From the NCBI GenBank assembly GCA_949825065.1, contig OX463854.1, positions 19,034,103-19,098,102 of the forward strand: DNA of 64,000 nt, given 5' to 3'. The notes under the pieces are model-generated. The model was given only the letters and a program-made list of their open reading frames with translations. It searched no databases and was not told the origin of the DNA. A program made the translations under genes and the position numbers. Positions 24,301 to 33,300 of this stretch are shown here, piece by piece. Positions within the stretch are counted from its first letter, which is position 1. Each line of letters begins with the position of its first letter. The DNA comes from Odontocerum albicorne (taxonomy: Eukaryota; Arthropoda; Insecta; Trichoptera; Odontoceridae).

Positions 24301-27300
24301 TCGCCCTCGCAGCTTACGTCATTATTTCACTCATTGATTCTAACATTCCTAATCTCAAACCATCAGTATTCCAAAACGCCGCGTACTGTTTGGCTGCTCT
24401 CAAATATAGTCAAATTCAACACAAAACTAAAGGAAACACCATTGATAAACATCCAGAAAAAATGTACGCATTCTCTCTCGCTACGTTGGCTCAAATAAAA
24501 ATTGAAAAATTCCTTGAAAATTTGGAAACCAAAAATGAAGTACTTGAAGAGAAAAGGAACTTTGTCAAAAGGCAAGTGATTACTGATTATGATGAAAGAT
24601 CTATTGAACATGGTAATTTTAGAGAGTTTGTGGACACGCTTGATTTGAGACAAGATGAGTACATGAATATCTCACAAAGCTATCCTGCTGAATATACTTT
24701 GGACGAACACCTGCTCCTGAGAGATCTGGAACAAGAAGAAATGGCGATAAAGGAGAGTGAGTTTTTGGCAGGTGGAGGAGTAAAAGCTCTCGGCATACTG
24801 AAGACCTTTGCTTACAGAGAAGGGGACAAAATGTGGTGGGAGGCAGGTAAATATATAACTCTATTGAAAAGGGATTTTTTTAATTAGTGAGCAAAAAATG
24901 CATAATTTTTTTGTTTTATGTGTTTACTTTTTCATGGAACAGGTATTTAATTAATTTTGCTGCTGATTAATACTTTTAATAATTATACAATAGTTTGAGA
25001 TAATTTTTTAATATTCACCTAACAATACGTGTATATTAAATATGCATTTTACATGCTTCATCATAAATCCGCTTGTGATTAACAAGTGGCAAATTGTCAT
25101 AAGCTTGCTTTGAAAATAACAAAGATCTTTATTTTTTCAAGAAGCAACACAAAAATGTAGAAAACAAACCTATCTTAATTTGGGTACAGTCTTGTTAAGT
25201 TGTGCTAGCGGTGTATAGAGATTTAAGTTCAAATTAATAAAAAAAAGAATCTATGAAGAATAAGGTGTTTTGTAACTCTGTTGAAAGTTTGACACTGTTA
25301 TATTTTTTATTTAGATATAAAGAGAGAATTGTCTATAGAATTGTTTTATTTCAACTACAGAATTATTTTAATGCAAAGTAATTTACATCTAATTTAATTG
25401 ACATGATCATTAAATATGGTGATTAAAAAAAATCAGTAAAACCATATATGTAATAATTATTTACAATTTATATTTCTTTTGTGCCATGATTACCAGAATA
25501 CATATTTCTTGCTTTTTCGCTCACCCCCAATCAGGTTAAGTGAGATGACATGATAATGCCATGAGGGCCACATTACTTGACCGGGATGTTTTTTACGTTA
25601 CAAATATATTTTGTGACTTATGAAATACTAGCCTTTTAATATATAAGGTACAATTAATTAATTTCCATTAAACTGACGTTTGGACAGCGATGATAACATT
25701 TAAGTTTTTTATATTTGATGAAAACTATTATGCCATTTCCCATAAATTTCTTAAAGCTTTTTGTGAGTTACAATTTTCAAAGATTGTATAAGAGAATATT
25801 GATATTTGATCTTTGTTTTTGAAGGTTCGCTGTCAGTGTCAATAGAGACAACAGGGTACGCTATGCTAAGCATGCTGGCACTGGGTGGAGACGACAATAT
25901 CCTGGACACTATGGCTGCCGCCAGGTGGCTCTCCTTGCACCGCAATGCACAAGGAGGGTTCACCTCCACTCAGGTACAGCGTTACATTACATCAGAATTG
26001 TAATAACGTTCTAGTGGGATCAATACTTCATCTAGATACAGTGAAAATTGTTTAACATGAAAATGTTTAACTTGAAAAAACATTTTAGTCCCGACAAAAT
26101 GCTACGTGTTTTCATACATTTATTTTATTTTGACAGACAGATAACACAAAAACATAACATAACAGGTAACCAAAAATATGGCACTGTATGAAATAGCCAT
26201 ACATATGTATTAATGAAATGAAACATGTGTGCAATTTCTCCCTTGAAACTACGCACACTCTCAACTGCGAAATAATATATTACCCGCAGCTCTTGTCAAA
26301 CTCTTTTTTTTGTTAATTAACTCTATGATACTCGTTAGCTGTTTCAAAAATAGACTTAAAAAATATTACATTTCTTTTCTATGATGAAATGTGTTTCTGT
26401 AGAGATTCTATTTCTTGTCCTTTTCAAACATAATACATGTATATGAATATACGTATTATGTTGTGATTTTTTAAATAATAATAATGGGTCTAAAAAGGAA
26501 GATGATGTTGAATAAATATGATACTAAGTTATTAAACTATGCTACTAAACTATGTTTTTATTTATTTTTAGTGTCTTAGCTTTTTAACCATTTTAGTGCT
26601 GAGAAGGGCTATTGCGATCTTGGCAGATATGAAAACTACGAGGAGCGCGACTGTTCCGCCTTCAGTTAGTTTATGATACCCAGCCAGTAAATGTATCTAT
26701 GGGGCTTGTGAATATTCACATTATAAAGTTTTGTTTGTGTATTAAGTTTTTCATTTTAAAATATTTCTTTTTTAGAAAAAAAACATTTTTGGGCATATCA
26801 AACAGTGCTCAAATATAATCTTATTAATACTTAATGGTAATGATAGTTCATACGATAAATTGGTAGTCAGTCACTTTAAAAGTTATACTGGAAGTGATAT
26901 TATCATCCCTACTAATCAAATGCGTGTTATTAATGAAAGTAGAGCTTTTTGTGGAGTACGACTACCTTAATCTGGAGAGGATGATTGATTAACTGATGCC
27001 CCAGTCGACTAAAATGCACTGTTTAATATTCTTAATGTGTTTAACTTAATTTTTTATATGTATAAAAGGTTTCATGACTGTAACATTGCAGGATACTCTG
27101 ATAGGGCTACAAGCCCTATTGGCGTTGCGCTCCGCTATGCCGGGAGTGCCACCATCACTAAGCGTGACTGTGCGCGCTCCAGGCCGGGGCAGACACTTCT
27201 CTGTGAGCCCCCCCGAGCGCCACAAGTTACACACTGTGGTCTTCAGAGCCATCCACTCACACACGCCTACCAAGCTATCCGTAAAGGCCGAGGGTCGGGG

Positions 27301-30300
27301 GTGTTTGCTTGTTCAGGTTGCGTACATTTATTATTTACACATATCTAAGGTTAAGGTCCTTGCTCGAAATCTGTTAAATATCAAATGACATTTCTTAGTT
27401 TGAATAGTTTTAAATTTCATCTTAAACTCTGCAATTTAAAAGTATTAATAATCTCAATAAATATTTCTGTATATTTTTTAATCAAGTTATTATTTTTTAA
27501 TAATTTGTGTTAAAATTAGTAAACTATAAACAAATCCCATTTTTTTTGTGGTACTAAATTTTTTTCCTTGCATTACTTTTTTTATGAATAAATTTAAAAA
27601 ATCGAACATTTGGTAATTGTAAACATTCCATGATACCTTTCAATTGTTCAGTTGACTTTTCAGTTGATTTTAGAAAGTTAAACCTTAGAAGGTACACATG
27701 CAATCAAGATACAGTTGAGCATCAATTATCTGGGGCCCAATTATCCGTGAGTTGAATTAACCGTGGTTCTCAGTAGTATAATTTTGTTTTTAATAATCCT
27801 GTAAAATATTTTTTAACGAACTTCCACATTTTGAAAATTACAAAGCAAGGAACTAAACTGTTAAAAAAATGTATAGTTTATATTATACCAATTAACTAAC
27901 ACTAGTAAGTGAGCGTTGTTTCCCCGTGTCCACACCGGCATGAAAATATGTGGATCTGGGGCTTCCCAATGTAATTATCACAGTATAATACCGGCATTTA
28001 GCGGTTGTATCTATCTATCAAACATTGAGAAAGCTTGTTTGTGTACTCATCTTGCATAAAAAAATTATCTAGCATTTCAACTCTTAAAATGTTCAATAAA
28101 AACTTAATTTGGATCAACCGTGTTTTTCAATTATCCAGGCTTGAGTGGCCCCCAATTACCACGGATAATCGGGACTAATGTATGTATGTTTTTAAAATTT
28201 TCTGAAAACAAGTAAATAATTTTTTAATTATTTGTTTTATAATATTTATAGACAACTCAACGCTTCAATACTTTGTCGAAGCCTTCCAACACGTCTCCCT
28301 TCCAGCTGTTTGCCCGGGTTACTACAGATGGTAGCTTTGCATGCAAAGAGAATCAGACCTGGTGCATGTGCGCTGCACTCCTAGAGGTATTCTACATTGC
28401 ATATTTTACTGCCATAATTAATAAATATTGTATTCAATTTATAATAACACTTCATCCCGGCTCTGTAAGGGGCCAACTGATTATAGCCGAGCTTTATAAC
28501 TAGAGTTCATTTCACTTAGGATGCTCAGTTCTTGTCCAGACATTGCTCCGATTTCTTAGTGTTTATTTTAATGGGGTGATGTTACTTAAAAAAGAAAGAC
28601 ATAAAACAACTAAAACGTATATTATGAGTATCTCAATAAGAAAAATGTAGAGTTTAACAATATCCAAACAGCCGAGGAGGTGCAAAATATAAATCGATGA
28701 TAAGCCTGCTGAGCAAGTGATGCAATTTAAATACTTAGTTATCATCTCCAATCACAATGATTTCTACAAAAAAGCGAGGAACAAACAATTAAGGTAGATG
28801 CAACATCTGGTTTTCTAAGAGATATAATCTGGAAAAACAAACAAATTGATTTATTTTACATTTGGTTCAGGTTTAACCCAATTAGATCAAATAAAAAGAA
28901 AACAATTAAATGATTGAAAGTCTAAATACAATTGTATTGTATTACACTTTCATTGTATACAGTACAACCTGGCGGGCTTATTGCCATGTGGCAATATTTT
29001 CTAACGAACCAACATCAGGACCAATGATACTCATGCTTCCCTGTGAAGTGTCTCAGTTATGCCTAATTTATTAAGGAGTTCAATTCTTAATCTATCGACC
29101 GAGATATGGAAGATATCAATATCGGAAAATTTATTCAACAAGATCGTTCCGTGTGCGTCTGGTGATGCTCTTTACAGTTCAGTTCGTGAATAAGACACAT
29201 GGCACATTATTAGAGAAATTCGAATTTATAAAAGTTGTGTCAAGCCGATGACTTATAGTGTCAAAACCAAAAACAACTAGACAAAGAGCCTTCTTCGATC
29301 ATCCGAAATTAGAATACCACGATCCATAGTGGGAAGATCACTTAGATATAAGTTCAGAAATATTCACATCTGACAGACATGCAAAACAGATGACATATTC
29401 AGATGGAACTAGAAGAGGTGCTGGCATGATCATGTGGATAGGATAGACAATGTCAAAAATCCCATATTTAGCAGCACACGAGATCCCCATTAGAACATTG
29501 TATGCCAAAAAAGCCGCTTTAAAAGGCAGAGACAGCTGGTGCTCTATCTCCCAAGAATTATTTTTACAACTAAAGAGATCTAAGATTTACATCAATAAAA
29601 AGAACAAAAATGGTTGTGGGATATGAATCTAAAACGGAGAGCAATAATGAAGGATCAAAGTCGATAAATATTTTGAAAAATCAAGAAATTAATGGTCAAT
29701 ATAAAAATTACATTCAAATGTAAAATATGCTATAGATCTGCTTAAGTTGTCTAATGTTGCGGATCATAAAAATACCTGTATTTTTCTATTAAAAGTAAAG
29801 TTTTTCTTTTGTCATTCAAAGGATTTTAGAAAGAAACCGATAGCCTAGTGGAGCATGTGTGAGCGTATCAAGTGACTCAACTCTTGGCTAGCTACACTGT
29901 ACTGACTAGTTAATGCTCATATTACATTGCAATGTCCTGTTATCAGTTATTCACTGCCTTTATGTTGTATTTTAATATGATTAAATTATCAACACACTTT
30001 TCTAGCCAAGTAGGAATCTCCAACACGGAGGCAGAAACTATGTAAAGCCAGTCTCGATCGGGTAGACACAATAGAGAAAGATGAATTGCCAAACGGCAAT
30101 GGAAAATTTATGGTGGAAGAATAATTTATTGAATATATATATTCAATGATACAATGATTAATAAATAAATTCAATATCATGATTTATAAAATATATGTTT
30201 TTGTGTTGTATGTCAGCCAAAAAATGATTTCACATTTTCTGCAAAACAACTACTAACATATTATTTTAGCTACAAAAACTCTGATGTGGAAAATCACAAA

Positions 30301-33300
30301 CAGGAACATTTTGTTTGGACTCTTATTGGGATACACAAACAAATTCTCCAAGTGGATGTTGAGCGTTTTACTGCTAGGTCAAGGAGGTTATCTAAGTACC
30401 AGATTCAGTCTGAATTAATCTGCTGAAACTCTATGCAATTAAAATAGAAATTTTCTTTATATTATCTTAAACAATCAAATGATTTGTGTTTTAGGTATGT
30501 GTCGCATGGCAGGCTCCAATGAGTGTAGGCTTCCCAGAGATGGCGCTACTTGAGGTGCAACTGCCCACAGGATATGCTCCGGATAGATCTCTGCTTTATC
30601 GACTTGTCTCTAAGGATAATATATGTGAGTACATATTCATAATATTTATTACTACAGTAAAAGTCCATTAATTAGAATGATTATTTGTAATTCGTAATTT
30701 ATAGGTCCCTAAATAGACTTGGAAAAAAATTCCATGTAGTAGCCGACCTTGGCAGCGGGATGACTGATGTATTATGCGCCGGCGAGCTGTTAAATTCTCG
30801 GGGTTTATAAATACATGAAAAAATCAGGGCAATATTATAATGGATTGTATTTACTTAATAATTTAATATTGTAAAAATATTTTAATATTTGCTGGCGTTC
30901 AATATACAAGTGAACTTAAAGATGTACCATGTTTGGTATTAATAAAGAATGAAGATGAATAGCAGCTTGTATAAAAAATGTGAAGACACGTCTGAGGACA
31001 CACATCACTAACCAAAATGTCTTGAGCGGATCCATAAGCGATGTTCAAGTCCTCTGCCAGCTCTCTGATGGTCAATTTGCGGTTTTCGGCCAACATTTCT
31101 TTGATTTTAGCGATGTTTTCATCGGTTTTCGACTGCCACTGCGTTCGTCATCCTCGACCAACTCACGACCACTTCTGAAGCGTTCGTACCACCAAAAAAC
31201 ACTTCTCCAACATTTCCAAGGTCTGCAGACCGTTAAATCCGTTTTTCACACAAAATTTAATGCAAACTCATTGATGCACAGTTCATGCCATTTTCAAACT
31301 TGTAAAAAATCGAAAACACTCGAGTACTCAGTACAGCGTAACTTTTACAAATGTCAAGCTATGACGCTGAAATTTGGAGGGAAGTGTCAATGATAGATGT
31401 GGTAACCTAACAAAAAAAAAAAGAATTCCAATCGGGTGACTGACAGCACCACACGGTGGCCGGTCCTAAAACCTTTGATCAAGGTGGTAGATAAGTGAAA
31501 AAGTCAGTTTTTGTAATTATGTCAGTTGGTCTGGAACCAAACCTGTCTTAAGTTTGATAATTGCCTGTATTTAAAAGTGGCGAAATATATTTTCAGTGCT
31601 ACGCCGCATCGAGGAGTCAGCCCAGTGGGACCGGGTGTTCCTGTATCTGTCTCTACAGAGCCAGCTGTCCGGCGCACGCCCTAGTGAGTGCTACAGCCTG
31701 TACCTCGTGGGACCCAAAACACACTCCGCTCCTGCTACTGTTCTGGTTTATGACTATTATCACACGGAGACATCTCAGACAGCTGTAAGTTTTGTATTGA
31801 ATGAGGCATGTAGTTGCAATATCTGTTAAGTCCAATACAAATCTGTTAAGAATTTTAACAAATTTTGATACTTATTTATTCAACAATTTATAATGATGTA
31901 ATTTCGAGTATTATTGAGAACTCTCAGTCCATTAATTGGTTATGTGGGCATTAAGAAATGGGTAGCTGGGAGACAGTATTATCTTCAGCCTTGTTAATCG
32001 TGGTTTCAGGTTTTAAAACTATTGGAGAGTAATAACAATTCATAAAATATAATAGAAAAGAATCCTTGAAGAAGCTTTTAAAGCTGATACTTTCTGATAG
32101 ATTGTGCATGCTAATGGAACCACTTTTTGAGTGATTTTAATTTCTTAATAGAGCAAGATAATTGAATGTAGCTTAATGAATGACCCCCGTGCTATACTAC
32201 TCCCCTCCAATGAAAGAGGTATTTTTTTCCATCTGGTATTTGGGGGTACATTTGATTTCGGTTCTATCTTTTTTTTTTAAATAAAGATAAATAAATTAAC
32301 ATGAACTTCAAGATTTATTGTCTCAAGATCTGTTCTGTAATAGTCAAGATCGTTATAATAAAAACATTTAAGTTTTGTAAACCTTGATTCCCATTATAAA
32401 ATGGGTGATAGGTTTAGTATGTATGGCCAAAGTGGAAATAAAAAAAAATTCAAACTGAATTTTATGAGTAAGTTATAAATAAATTATTGCATAATAACCG
32501 CCCTATGCCTACGTACGTACGCAATGTACACGCCAACTTCATGTTAAACACCGCTAACCCTTATCTCATACGAGGAGGCAAACAATCAGCAGTCATAATA
32601 ACGACCAACTTGTATTTCGTCCGTCACAGGTAAAAACGGCCTCTAAAAATTTTCTTATGATCAGTTCATTTCTAAACTGCATTTGTCTCTCAAAGTTTAT
32701 TCCTGTGTTTTTACGTATTTTTATTGCGCTAGCTACTTGCTTATATTTCTAGTAAATTGGTCTAAATTACTTATATTTATACAAATATTTGTTTATTTAT
32801 TTTTTGTAGCACATATTTTATTATTCTTTAGTATTATTTTGTATCTTAAGATTTGTTTTTATTAGGTATTGTTTGGTTATTTGTATTTTATTGAGTGTTT
32901 AAATCAGACATTTTTGGAGTAAAATCTTTCATATGGACGCAAAAAAATTAGGAAAGAGAGACGAGGTATTGTTGTTATTTGTCCAGATTGTAAAGAAGGT
33001 CTTTGTTTTGAATAATATTTTTTTATTACATAACCATGCGTTGAAGACCATGATGGGCATGATGCAAATAATTACGTAACAATAACTGAAAAAAATAATT
33101 TTTACATGCTTTTGTGAAAACAACTCTGACACAATTCACACATTGAAAAATGTAATTTAAAAACCTTCCATATTTTATGTAAACATGTAAAAAATAAGCC
33201 TAAAGGTAGGGGGGTTAAGTCAGATTTTTTACAACCTGATAAATATCAGTTCCATTATTCTTTTCAGAGCTACACCATTCCCGAGTCTTGCCCGTATGAT

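Noticed and set aside
24525..24797. Charged TEP insertion as a retained intron
   Set aside because: It stays in frame without stops, lacks a convincing GT...pyrimidine-AG pair, and has coding-like composition less AT-rich than nearby introns; kept as exon pending cDNA.
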